Virus record (IMG/VR): IMGVR_UViG_3300021185_002592
Span: 1-23,946 of that record
From: a virus
Length of the DNA: 23,946 nt
Strand: one strand, 5' to 3'
Position numbers and translations under genes: made by a program. Below the pieces are notes generated by a model, which made no database searches, had not been told where the DNA came from, and was given only the letters and a program-made list of their open reading frames with translations. Below, one piece after another: positions 9,614 through 16,672 of the stretch (its first letter is position 1; every line of letters starts with the position of its first letter).

Positions 9614-10174
9614 ATGAAATATTTATATAGTTTAGGTACATATGAACACTATAAACCGTTCTCTTTACCAACACTTGAGTTACTTCTCAAATGGGCTAAG
9701 GAATGGTTAGACACGTACAATACCTCAGACTATAAGGTAGTACTTGTAGGAGGAACAGCAGAAAAACTTTTCGGAAAAGGTTTAAATAAAACTTTAGATA
9801 TAGATATAATTCTTATGAACGAAATCAAAGATCCACAAGTGTTATTTAATATGTTAGAAGGAGCAATAAAAATAGGATATAAACATAATGTTCTTGTAGA
9901 TATATTCCATGCTACTGAATTAAGTAAGAATGATAAATTTAGACCGTATATACAGACTAGATGTTACAGTACACTTACTAAGTTAGATAGTAGAGGTAGT
10001 AAAAAAATCATCGACTTAGGGAGTCACCAAATAATAAAAAGATACGATTGCGGTCTTATATCATTTCATAGAGATGTTCCTACAAGGTCATATATGAAGA
10101 CGCTAGATAGAGTAAGTCAAGGTATTTACCAAAACTTAAAAATAGATTTAAAAGAGACGATAGGATGGAAGTAG
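9614..10174 (+). CDS. Nucleotidyltransferase-fold protein
   Basis: This 186-residue protein shows the layout of the polymerase-beta-type nucleotidyltransferase superfamily. A Gly-Gly motif (VLVGGTAEKLFG, Gly46-Gly47) is followed by the acidic pair in TLDIDIIL (Asp62, Asp64), and a third Asp lies in VLVDIF (Asp96). These are the expected metal-binding residues for moving a nucleotide onto a hydroxyl group. The closest well-known relatives by pattern are AbiEii/MNT-like or sugar-nucleotidyltransferase-like proteins, but the substrate cannot be told. The final bases overlap the start of the next gene by 10 bases, so the two are probably translated together. It lies just after the fibre genes. 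A role in modifying the virion, the host surface or a competing system are all possible. Confidence 0.7.
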   Translation: MKYLYSLGTYEHYKPFSLPTLELLLKWAKEWLDTYNTSDYKVVLVGGTAEKLFGKGLNKTLDIDIILMNEIKDPQVLFNMLEGAIKIGYKHNVLVDIFHATELSKNDKFRPYIQTRCYSTLTKLDSRGSKKIIDLGSHQIIKRYDCGLISFHRDVPTRSYMKTLDRVSQGIYQNLKIDLKETIGWK

Positions 10175-11052
10175 TATGGGTATACGATAATATCAAACAA
10201 AATAAACACTTTTATAGTAAGTTTAACATTTTAATGCTGATAGCCTCAGTATCTTTATGGCGTAAGTACCACCCTCAACATAAAACAGTTATATATGTAG
10301 ACGATATGACAAATGATCTATTTTCAGAACTAGGTATAAAAGAAATCTGGCATTCAGTAAGAAAATTAGAATATCCAGAGAGGATAAATAAAAGTATATT
10401 TTGGTCAGGATGTAAAACGAAAATTATAAGTGAAACAGATATCCCGATATTATTGGTAGACCACGATTTTTTAATCTTTACTAACATAGATGAACATTTA
10501 AATGGTAGTATAATATGTAGCTATGATGAACTAACTACTAATTGGTACCCACATCAAAATGATATTTGGAATAAAAAACTTACAACCCCTATAGAACATA
10601 TAACAAATAGAGCAAGTAATGTAAGTCTATTTTATTTACCAAATCCTGAGTTTGCAAATCGATACGGTAAGCAGACACTAATTAACCATGAGGAATTCAG
10701 TAGTATGAAAGAGAAAGATATGACAGCAAATCATATGATATATTCTGAACAATTTATGCTGAGACAGTGGATTGAAAAAGAAAGTATAGATTATAAAACT
10801 CTCTCTAAAAACATATGGGACTGTAAAGAAGTTAAACCAACTTCCACCCTTTGGGAACATGGAATTTGGGGAGATCGAGAGTCTGTTAGGAACTATAAGC
10901 ATTATGGAATGGAAAAACGTTATATATTAGATGATAGGTTAAATTACGGATATGATCAAACTATGCACTATTTATATAGGTGTACTAATGCTGGAAGGTT
11001 ATTAGATATAGCTACACTAAAAACTAATTTAAAAACTATAGAAAATAGGTAA
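10165..11052 (+). CDS. Putative glycosyltransferase (GT-A-like, DxD)
   Basis: This 295-residue protein has the outline of a GT-A-type glycosyltransferase. The N-terminus is beta-alpha (VVWVYDNIKQNKHF), a strand and acidic loop TVIYVDDM follow, and then a likely DxD metal/nucleotide-sugar motif in ILLVDHDFLIF (Asp99, Asp101). Similar proteins occur in Bacteroidota and their phages near glycan genes. The rest is rich in Trp, Tyr and His and has no membrane segment, so it is probably a cytoplasmic enzyme. It overlaps the upstream nucleotidyltransferase gene by 10 bases and shares TAATG with the next gene. I infer a sugar-transfer role on a virion protein or on the host surface. The exact family is uncertain. 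Confidence 0.55.
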   Translation: MEVVWVYDNIKQNKHFYSKFNILMLIASVSLWRKYHPQHKTVIYVDDMTNDLFSELGIKEIWHSVRKLEYPERINKSIFWSGCKTKIISETDIPILLVDHDFLIFTNIDEHLNGSIICSYDELTTNWYPHQNDIWNKKLTTPIEHITNRASNVSLFYLPNPEFANRYGKQTLINHEEFSSMKEKDMTANHMIYSEQFMLRQWIEKESIDYKTLSKNIWDCKEVKPTSTLWEHGIWGDRESVRNYKHYGMEKRYILDDRLNYGYDQTMHYLYRCTNAGRLLDIATLKTNLKTIENR

Positions 11053-11576
11053 TGGGATTTAAAGTTAAAAGAACAGTAGAAGTACAGGGTACAGGAACAC
11101 TACAGGAATTTTATGTAAGAGTAGATAAGTATACAGTCTATAAAAATAGAAGCTGTATGACTATACTTACCGGACACTTTACTTCTCCCGAAGGAGCACA
11201 ATCAGCATCTGGAGAGTTCTTTAATGATGAACACGACTATACCCACCAAATACCTACTTCTATGTCTATTGATGGAACTCAAATAAACTATAACCCTAGA
11301 TTAGAAGTAGAACTATTTACTACTGTAGAAAACTGTGAACCCTATGTTTCAAGTTCTATACTAAGAGAAGTAGTAGATTATATAGACTTCAACGAAGACG
11401 GAGAAGAAGTAACAAAACAAAGAACAACATACTCAGTAGTGGAAACAGAAAGTACAACTAAACTCCGAAAAGATCTAAATAATATCACAGGAAGTCTCTA
11501 CACTTTTGCATACGATAGACTAAAAGAAAAGTATCAACAGGATTTTAATCCATGTGTTATTGAAGATATACTTTAG
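11052..11576 (+). CDS. Unknown phage protein, possibly virion-associated
   Basis: I do not recognise a family in this 174-residue protein. The first half alternates polar and hydrophobic residues (LQEFYVRVDKYTVYK, SCMTILTGHF), which suggests beta structure. The second half has an acidic strand region (VVDYIDFNEDGEE) and ends in a helix (LYTFAYDRLKEKYQQDF). There is no signal peptide, membrane segment or catalytic motif. It starts within the stop of the glycosyltransferase gene (TAATG). Its place between fibre-related genes and the nuclease gene suggests a late-expressed structural or assembly protein, but this is inference. Confidence 0.6.
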   Translation: MGFKVKRTVEVQGTGTLQEFYVRVDKYTVYKNRSCMTILTGHFTSPEGAQSASGEFFNDEHDYTHQIPTSMSIDGTQINYNPRLEVELFTTVENCEPYVSSSILREVVDYIDFNEDGEEVTKQRTTYSVVETESTTKLRKDLNNITGSLYTFAYDRLKEKYQQDFNPCVIEDIL

Positions 11577-11596
11577 TTGTTTTTCTGATTATTAAT

Positions 11597-11609
11597 TCTT
11601 AAATTAAGA
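11597..11609. promoter_or_regulatory. Short perfect palindrome just before the GIY-YIG gene
   Basis: TCTTAAATTAAGA is a perfect inverted repeat around a central A, three bases before the ATG at 11612. With a one-base bulge the pairing extends to an outer TT/AA pair. It could be an operator or a weak hairpin over the translation start. In such AT-rich DNA it could also be chance. Confidence 0.25.
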
Positions 11610-11611
11610 GA

Positions 11612-12094
11612 ATGATGGTAACAGTACCCAGTTGGACCTATGAAGGTCGCCTTGTAACACAAATAGAAGATATGCCGAAAGGCACTTACGGATTTATATA
11701 TGAAACAAGACATATACCTAGCGGTAAAAAATACCTAGGTAAAAAAGTACTTTATTTTGAACGAAATAAAAGACTAGGAAAAAAAGCACTAGAAAAACTC
11801 AGGTTAGAGAGAAAAGCTAAAGGTATAGGAGGTAGAACACCCTTAAAGCAAAAAATAATAACAGAGTCTGATTGGGAGGATTATTACGGGTCTCATAAAG
11901 ATATATTGAGATTAGTAAAAGAAGGTGCTCCAAAAGATTTTGAACGTAGAATACTATGCTATGTACCGAATAAGAAGCTTTTAACATATTTTGAATGTAA
12001 ATACCTATTTATAAATGAAGTACTAGAGAACAGAGACAACTACATTAATGATAACGTCTTAGGGAAGTTCTATAGAAAAGATTTCGAAATATGA
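11612..12094 (+). CDS. SegE-like GIY-YIG nuclease
   Basis: This 160-residue protein has the features of the T4 SegE-type GIY-YIG group. YGFIY (26-30) and YLGKK (41-45) stand for the GIY...YIG strands. A basic linker follows, then ESDWEDYYGS (85-94), a conserved motif of this group, and FERRILCY. Glu128 in TYFECKYLF is the likely catalytic acid that binds the metal. It should cut DNA. In T4, Seg proteins are homing endonucleases, while in many marine phages this version looks like a fixed gene. There are two adjacent ATG codons and I use the first. The 35 bases before it hold a short palindrome and no Shine-Dalgarno site. The 3' end overlaps the next gene as ATGA. Confidence 0.85.
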   Translation: MMVTVPSWTYEGRLVTQIEDMPKGTYGFIYETRHIPSGKKYLGKKVLYFERNKRLGKKALEKLRLERKAKGIGGRTPLKQKIITESDWEDYYGSHKDILRLVKEGAPKDFERRILCYVPNKKLLTYFECKYLFINEVLENRDNYINDNVLGKFYRKDFEI

Positions 12095-12510
12095 AGTTAA
12101 GAGATATTCTACTAAAAGAAGGAAATGAATCTTGCCCAGCAGCAACTCAAGACCTGATGTTAAATACTAAAAATAGAGATGCTTCTATAAAAGCAACTCA
12201 TATTCAATATGGTCCATTAAATGTAAGTAAACCCGGTACTTATTGGAAAGATATAGCAAAATACTGGAATACTACAGAAGATGCAGCAAAAGATACAAAC
12301 TGTAGCAACTGTGTAGCATTTGATATCTCACCAAGGATGGATGAATGTATGCCTGGAGTTACATCTGATGAAGATGGACGGTTAGGTTACTGTTGGATGC
12401 ACCATTTTAAATGCCACTCAGCAAGAAGCTGTAGAACTTGGGCTAAAGGAGGACCAATAAAAAAAGACTCTATATCACAAGACTGGCAAGAACGAAACGA
12501 TAATAAGTAA
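12091..12510 (+). CDS. Cys-rich, probably metal-binding protein with capsid-targeting-like leader
   Basis: This 139-residue protein has six Cys: Cys71 and Cys74 as CxxC, then Cys86, Cys101, Cys108 and Cys114. They are spread through NCSNCVAFDI, DECMPG, GYCWMHHFKCHSARSC and end in TWAKGGP. The spacing fits an iron-sulphur or zinc site and loosely recalls HiPIP-like small proteins seen in phages, but it does not prove that family. The N-terminus MKLRDILLKE, followed by Gly, fits a T4-type capsid-targeting leader with cleavage after L-K-E. If cut there, the mature protein would start GNESCPA. It overlaps the nuclease gene by ATGA. It may be packed in the head; function unknown. Confidence 0.7.
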   Translation: MKLRDILLKEGNESCPAATQDLMLNTKNRDASIKATHIQYGPLNVSKPGTYWKDIAKYWNTTEDAAKDTNCSNCVAFDISPRMDECMPGVTSDEDGRLGYCWMHHFKCHSARSCRTWAKGGPIKKDSISQDWQERNDNK

Positions 12511-12514
12511 TATT

Positions 12515-13300
12515 ATGATACAATTACAAGAAATAGTAGGACTACCATCTCTACAGTACCATTTAGATAACAACCTCTCATTACACGAGAATGTCTACCG
12601 TTATAACTCTGAAGCCTTTATACAATTGTTTACTGAGGCAAGACAAGCCCTTAGAGACGGTAAAATAAAACTTAACGAAGAAGATACAGTTCTACTAGAA
12701 ACAACAGATATCGGACTTCATGGAGAATACAATGGCATGAAAGTCCCATTAGACCTACCAATGGTATCATCAGGATACAATGCAATCTTCGAAATAGGGA
12801 ATGTTATTGATGAAATGATAGAAAACGAAGAAATGATAGATGAAGCTTTATCCATAGACGAAATGATAGATTTCGATATGATTAAAGAATTAGTAGAGTC
12901 TATTGGAGGAGTTATAGATATGGATAAATTTAAAAAAGCAGTAAGTATTCAAAATGAAACTTACGATTATAATGGATTTGACATGTTAAAAGCCTCAGTT
13001 AAATATATACCTGAAGCAGAATATAAAGGAAAAAAAGTTGCCCTTAACAAACCAAAACGTGGAGGATCTAAAAAATTCTACGTTTATGTTAAATCGAAGA
13101 AAGGTAATGTAAAAAAGGTATCTTTTGGAGATACTGGATTATCTGTTAAATTCAAAAAGAAAGGTGCTAGAGCATCATTTGCTGCTAGACATAAATGTGC
13201 TACTAAAAAAGATAAAACTAAAGCAGGATACTGGTCTTGTAATATAGGTAGATATTGGAAGTCATTAGGAGGAAGTGCAAACTTCTCCGGATATTGGTAA
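12515..13300 (+). CDS. Two-part phage protein with C-terminal FAARHKC/YWSC domain
   Basis: This 261-residue protein has an N-terminal part with ENVYRYNSEAFIQLFTEAR and TDIGLHGEYNGMKVPLDLP, a pattern I recognise from T4-like marine phages but whose function I do not know. It is followed by an acidic, Met-rich linker (about 90-130: VIDEMIENEEMIDEALSIDE). The C-terminal part (about 166-261) is very basic. It has KKVSFGDTGLSVKF, ASFAARHKCATKKDK and AGYWSCNIGRYWKS, a small domain that recurs in marine phage proteins and may bind DNA or metal. There is no signal peptide. The possible leader (LSLHE near residue 25) is longer than in the neighbours. No Shine-Dalgarno site precedes the ATG. Confidence 0.65.
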   Translation: MIQLQEIVGLPSLQYHLDNNLSLHENVYRYNSEAFIQLFTEARQALRDGKIKLNEEDTVLLETTDIGLHGEYNGMKVPLDLPMVSSGYNAIFEIGNVIDEMIENEEMIDEALSIDEMIDFDMIKELVESIGGVIDMDKFKKAVSIQNETYDYNGFDMLKASVKYIPEAEYKGKKVALNKPKRGGSKKFYVYVKSKKGNVKKVSFGDTGLSVKFKKKGARASFAARHKCATKKDKTKAGYWSCNIGRYWKSLGGSANFSGYW

Positions 13301-13314
13301 AAAGGTACTAAAAC

Positions 13315-13881
13315 ATGGGAGTAAATTCGAATAGTATAAATAATTTTGCAATGAGTGAAATAAAAGCATTCTCTGCATCTGCTGATCAAATAGAGACAAG
13401 TACAAATACTTCTCTCAATGATACATTCCTATACCATTACGCACCAGCATTAACCGGCACCAATAGAAAGTTTAGCTCAGCTAACTCTATAAGTCATAGG
13501 TATCTCGCTCTACAAGCAAATCGCTGCACAGTTACTGTAACTTATCCAACCTCAGGAGCAGTCGGGGGATGGCTATGGAAAGCTTCTGACGGTACTGGAT
13601 ATGCTAATGTACCTAATCAAAAGTTAAATGTAACTCACACTGACCATATAACTAACGGTAGGTCTTTATACCTTAGAGCAACTAGCTATTTAGCTTATAC
13701 CTACATATCACTCTCTATTACACCGGATTACGGATACTCAGTTAGTTCCTACGCTTGGTACTCCAATGAAGATAACTCAGTTTTTGTCACAGCATCTAGT
13801 ACTACATCAACATCATTAACATTGTATTCCTCTACACATGCAGAAACGACTAAAAAGTACTTAAAGTTTTTTGCCACCTAA
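13315..13881 (+). CDS. Beta-rich unknown protein, probably virion-associated
   Basis: No known family is recognised in this 188-residue protein. It is rich in Ser, Thr and Tyr and has alternating strand-like stretches (CTVTVTYPTSGAVGGWLW, SLYLRATSYLAYTYISLSIT, NSVFVTASSTTSTSLTLYSS). That composition is common in phage tail or decoration proteins. It lacks a signal peptide, so it is not likely to be secreted on its own. Its stop overlaps the next start as TAATG. A role as a small tail, fibre or capsid-surface protein is inferred from composition and neighbours. Confidence 0.6.
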   Translation: MGVNSNSINNFAMSEIKAFSASADQIETSTNTSLNDTFLYHYAPALTGTNRKFSSANSISHRYLALQANRCTVTVTYPTSGAVGGWLWKASDGTGYANVPNQKLNVTHTDHITNGRSLYLRATSYLAYTYISLSITPDYGYSVSSYAWYSNEDNSVFVTASSTTSTSLTLYSSTHAETTKKYLKFFAT

Positions 13882-14144
13882 TGAGCAGACCTTATATAGA
13901 AAATAAAGAAGGAGACTATACTGTAAGAGAATTTTCAAAAAATACTTCTACTTTTGAATTTGTATGGCATAGAGATAGAGAAGATAGATATGTACAGACA
14001 ACACATGAAACAGATTGGAAATTTCAGCTTGATAATAAAACACCAGAGAGATTAACAGAAAACAAACTATTTATACCTAAAGAGACCTATCACCGATTGA
14101 TAAAAGGATCTGGGGATCTAAAGGTTAAAATTTTTAAAGTATGA
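13881..14144 (+). CDS. Small cupin-like phage protein
   Basis: This 87-residue protein has the order FEFVWHRDREDRYVQ, WKFQLDN, LFIPKETYHRLIKG and DLKVKIF. I recognise the pattern WHRDxEDR, WxxQxD, IPxxxYHR from small conserved phage proteins. The spacing of His residues in beta-strand context suggests a minimal cupin-type barrel, but metal binding is not shown. It is joined to both neighbours by overlaps (TAATG before, ATGA after), so it is probably made with them. The function is unknown. Confidence 0.6.
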   Translation: MSRPYIENKEGDYTVREFSKNTSTFEFVWHRDREDRYVQTTHETDWKFQLDNKTPERLTENKLFIPKETYHRLIKGSGDLKVKIFKV

Positions 14145-14488
14145 AACTAAGAGATATAATTTTAGAAACAGATTTTGATAAATATAGAGATAAAGAACAA
14201 TCTCTTGCTAGTGAAATAAATAATAAGTTTGGAGGCGATCCTTATGTCTCTATGGGAGAATACGCTGGAGGAAGATCAGATGATGACCCAAGAAAAGGCA
14301 AAGGGTTTGGCTCTGTAACGTTTCGTATGAGAGGAGAATTTAAAGACAGTAAATGGAATCAAATATTAGATTATGTTAAGAGCAAAGGTTTAGACATACA
14401 ACAAGAAAGTAATTATTATGATTCTGAACCGGGAGAAAGAGAGTGGTTTCCAAAAGTGGATTTCCATTTTAATTTAAATGAAAGTTAA
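14141..14488 (+). CDS. Unknown protein with capsid-targeting-like leader
   Basis: This 115-residue protein starts MKLRDIILE and then Thr, almost the same leader as the Cys-rich protein 2 kb upstream (MKLRDILLKE). The I-L-E fits the cleavage rule of T4-type prohead proteases. The remainder is charged and Gly-rich (EYAGGRSDDDPRKGKGFG). It then has strand-like segments (SVTFRMRGEF, KVDFHFNL) around a helix (NQILDYVKSKGLDI), so it may be a small alpha/beta domain. No family is recognised. It overlaps the cupin-like gene by ATGA. It may be a head-internal protein. Confidence 0.6.
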   Translation: MKLRDIILETDFDKYRDKEQSLASEINNKFGGDPYVSMGEYAGGRSDDDPRKGKGFGSVTFRMRGEFKDSKWNQILDYVKSKGLDIQQESNYYDSEPGEREWFPKVDFHFNLNES

Positions 14489-14493
14489 TAAAG

Positions 14494-14922
14494 ATGAAAT
14501 TATCAAGAGTAATACTTGGTGAAATACTATACTACGATCCAGCATTTGAAAAGGTGACGGATCAGCTAAGAGATAAAGGAGCAAAATACTTAGGCTCAGG
14601 AGATTACGGATCAGCTTACCTACTTAATGGAAGAGTTTACAAAGCTACTACAGATGAAGTAGAATTAGAACATGCTGAAGTACTTAAAGGTAAAAAAACT
14701 AATAATTTTGCTAAAATATACGACGTAGAGGTTATAAATCCAAAATTAGGAATTATACAAATGGAAGTTTTAGGAGAGTTTAAAGGAGATATACCGGAAG
14801 AATGGGTAGAGGCGCTAGAAAAAGAATCAACCAGATTAGGTATAGACCCAGATGAACTAGATATTAGACCTTCAAATGTTATGGTCAATCAGAAAAATCA
14901 CTTAAAATTAGTTGATATTTAG
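14494..14922 (+). CDS. Mini protein-kinase-like protein with capsid-targeting-like leader
   Basis: This 142-residue protein follows the protein kinase fold motif by motif. There is a Gly-rich loop LGSGDYGSAY (33-42), Lys50 in VYKAT, a helix-C acid near Glu57/Glu59 and a hinge-like IIQMEVL (87-93). A catalytic loop LDIRPSNVMV has Asp123 and Asn128, and the DFG site is VDI with Asp141. The His of HRD is replaced (ELD), and the protein stops one residue after the DFG Asp, so the activation segment and C-lobe are missing. The N-terminus MKLSRVILGE, followed by Ile, fits a capsid-targeting leader (cleavage after L-G-E). It could be a minimal kinase or a pseudokinase that binds ATP. A gap of only 44 bases follows, so no lost C-lobe is hidden there. 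Confidence 0.65.
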   Translation: MKLSRVILGEILYYDPAFEKVTDQLRDKGAKYLGSGDYGSAYLLNGRVYKATTDEVELEHAEVLKGKKTNNFAKIYDVEVINPKLGIIQMEVLGEFKGDIPEEWVEALEKESTRLGIDPDELDIRPSNVMVNQKNHLKLVDI

Positions 14923-14930
14923 AATTATTT

Positions 14931-14952
14931 TTCTTATATTATAAGATAATAG
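14931..14952 (+). promoter_or_regulatory. Candidate promoter motif before primase
   Basis: TTCTTATATTATAAGATAATAG lies in the 44-base gap before the primase ATG at 14967. It resembles the motifs in the three other longest gaps (19835, 21036, 23041), with the shared outline TATATTA-AG-TATAA. No Shine-Dalgarno site follows it. The call rests on recurrence only. Confidence 0.35.
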
Positions 14953-14966
14953 TTACGGACAACTAC

Positions 14967-15890
14967 ATGGATTATACTTTTTTACTGGGTTCTATTGAGA
15001 ACCTTCTTGGGAAATCTCATAAAAGAGCTAGAGACAATCACGCTTTTCACTGCCCTTTCTGCAATCATAGAAAGCCAAAGCTTGAAATAAACATGGCAAC
15101 TAACGAAGAAGGTAAAAACTTTTGGGAATGTTGGGTATGCCAAACAAAAGGTAGAACTATCCGTTCCCTTCTTAAACAACTAAATACTCCAAAGGATACT
15201 GCAATAGAAGTTCTAAAATATGTACCGAGAGGTTCACAAATTGAATATAGAGAGCTATCTATAGTAGAACTACCGAAAGAGTATCAACCACTTTACTCCG
15301 CTTCAACTACCTCAGTGGTAGCTAACTTAGTAAGAAAATACTTATATGACAGAGGACTTACCGACAATGATTTTATTAAATATAGTATTGGATACTGCAC
15401 AACTGGAGACTATGGAGGACGAGTTATATTCCCAAGTTATACTGAATCCGGTACACTCAATTACTTTGTTGCAAGAAGCTATGATGGAAATTTCTTTAAG
15501 TACAAGAATCCTGAAACTAGCAAAGACATAATATTTTATGAGAACTTAATAAACTGGAATACTCCTATTATTCTATGTGAAGGAGTTTTTGATGCAATAG
15601 CAATCAGAAGAAATGCCGTACCTATACTAGGAAAAAATATGGCTACATCACTATATAAAAAACTATTAACAAGTAAATTAACCGACATCTATATCGCACT
15701 AGATACTGATGCTCAAACAGCCGCTTTAGGTATTGCTGAAAAACTAATATCAGCAGGATTTAGGGTGTATTTAATCGAACTCCCTGATAAAGATCCCTCT
15801 GAGATGGGGTTTATAAACTTTACAGAATTAGTTCAGAACGCAACTGAATTAGACTTTTCTAAAATAATGTTGCAAAAATTAAACTTATGA
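14967..15890 (+). CDS. DNA primase (zinc finger plus TOPRIM, T4 gp61-like)
   Basis: This 307-residue protein has an N-terminal zinc finger, FHCPFCNHRKPK with Cys29/Cys32 and WECWVC with Cys55/Cys58, then a middle region with LYDRGLTDNDF and GYCTTGDYGGRVIFP typical of bacterial-type primases. The TOPRIM core has ILCEGVFDAIAI (Glu205, Asp209) and IALDTDAQ (Asp246, Asp248), the metal-binding acids for primer synthesis. It should make RNA primers at the phage replication fork with a helicase that is not in this window. It is shorter than DnaG and near the size of T4 gp61. The start lacks a Shine-Dalgarno site and follows a 44-base gap with a candidate promoter. The stop overlaps the next gene as ATGA. 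Confidence 0.92.
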   Translation: MDYTFLLGSIENLLGKSHKRARDNHAFHCPFCNHRKPKLEINMATNEEGKNFWECWVCQTKGRTIRSLLKQLNTPKDTAIEVLKYVPRGSQIEYRELSIVELPKEYQPLYSASTTSVVANLVRKYLYDRGLTDNDFIKYSIGYCTTGDYGGRVIFPSYTESGTLNYFVARSYDGNFFKYKNPETSKDIIFYENLINWNTPIILCEGVFDAIAIRRNAVPILGKNMATSLYKKLLTSKLTDIYIALDTDAQTAALGIAEKLISAGFRVYLIELPDKDPSEMGFINFTELVQNATELDFSKIMLQKLNL

Positions 15891-16669
15891 TAAAGCAAGG
15901 TATGAACATTCTAGAACAGAATGACAAAAAAAGATTAGACTTTAACCCCGATTTAAAGCAAATTAACTTTTTAGACCGAAGGGTCTATAAGAGAGGCGAA
16001 GGAGTATATTACCCGTCCGTAACCACTATACTTCAATATATGCCCAAGAATAAATTCTTCGAAACATGGATGAAGGATGTTGGGCATAACGCCGATCTTA
16101 TTATGCGTAAAGCAGGTAAACAAGGCACACAAGTACATGAAGCATGTGAAAAGCTAGTACTAGGAGAAGAAGTTTCGTGGATGGATAATTACGGTAATGC
16201 TAAATACTCTCAAATAGTTTGGGAAATGATTTTAAAATTTGCGGATTTTTGGAGAACACATAAACCCGAATTAATATCTGCAGAAGACTTTGTATGGTCG
16301 GATAAACACAAATACGCTGGAACAGCAGATTTAGTGGTTAAAATGGATGGAGAAGTATGGTTGTTAGATATAAAAACATCTAATAGTATACATAAATCTT
16401 ACGACTTACAATTAGCTTCTTACGCTAAAGGTTTAGAAGAAGCAAAAGGTATTAAAATTCAAAGGACTGGTATAATTTGGTTAAAAGCTCATACGAGATC
16501 TGCTTCTAAAGTAAAAGGCAAGTACCAAGGAAAAGGTTGGCAAATTAAAGTAATAGATGAAATAGAAGAAAATTTTGAACTATTTAAAATGATATATAAG
16601 TTATATAGTTTAGAACATCCTGTAGTTGAACCTATTTATAATAGCTACCCTACTACTCTAAAACTATAA
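15887..16669 (+). CDS. PD-(D/E)XK exonuclease (RecB/Cas4-like)
   Basis: This 260-residue protein carries the PD-(D/E)XK core seen in Cas4, RecB and phage exonucleases. HKYAGTADLVV gives Asp148, VWLLDIKTS gives Asp161 and Lys163, and YDLQLASYAKGL is the usual conserved QxxxY helix. Upstream, VTTILQYMPKNKFFETWM and QGTQVHEACEKL match the substrate-binding front part of this group. It should degrade or process DNA ends in phage replication or recombination. It lacks the four Cys of an iron-sulphur cluster, unlike true Cas4. It overlaps primase by ATGA, so the two form one replication unit. An ILE at residues 8-10 matches the leader rule but is probably chance. Confidence 0.88.
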   Translation: MIKQGMNILEQNDKKRLDFNPDLKQINFLDRRVYKRGEGVYYPSVTTILQYMPKNKFFETWMKDVGHNADLIMRKAGKQGTQVHEACEKLVLGEEVSWMDNYGNAKYSQIVWEMILKFADFWRTHKPELISAEDFVWSDKHKYAGTADLVVKMDGEVWLLDIKTSNSIHKSYDLQLASYAKGLEEAKGIKIQRTGIIWLKAHTRSASKVKGKYQGKGWQIKVIDEIEENFELFKMIYKLYSLEHPVVEPIYNSYPTTLKL

Positions 16670-16672
16670 TGT

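Noticed and set aside
14923-14966. Hidden C-lobe of the mini-kinase after a frameshift
   Set aside because: Only 44 AT-rich bases separate its stop from the primase start, too few for any C-lobe.
15346-15531. 61-residue + strand frame inside primase
   Set aside because: It lies wholly within the well-supported TOPRIM primase gene in another frame and shows no motif.
15887-15916. Capsid-targeting leader on the exonuclease (MIKQGMNILE)
   Set aside because: It has I-L-E but lacks the hydrophobic helix pattern of the others, and a replication enzyme is expected in the cytoplasm.
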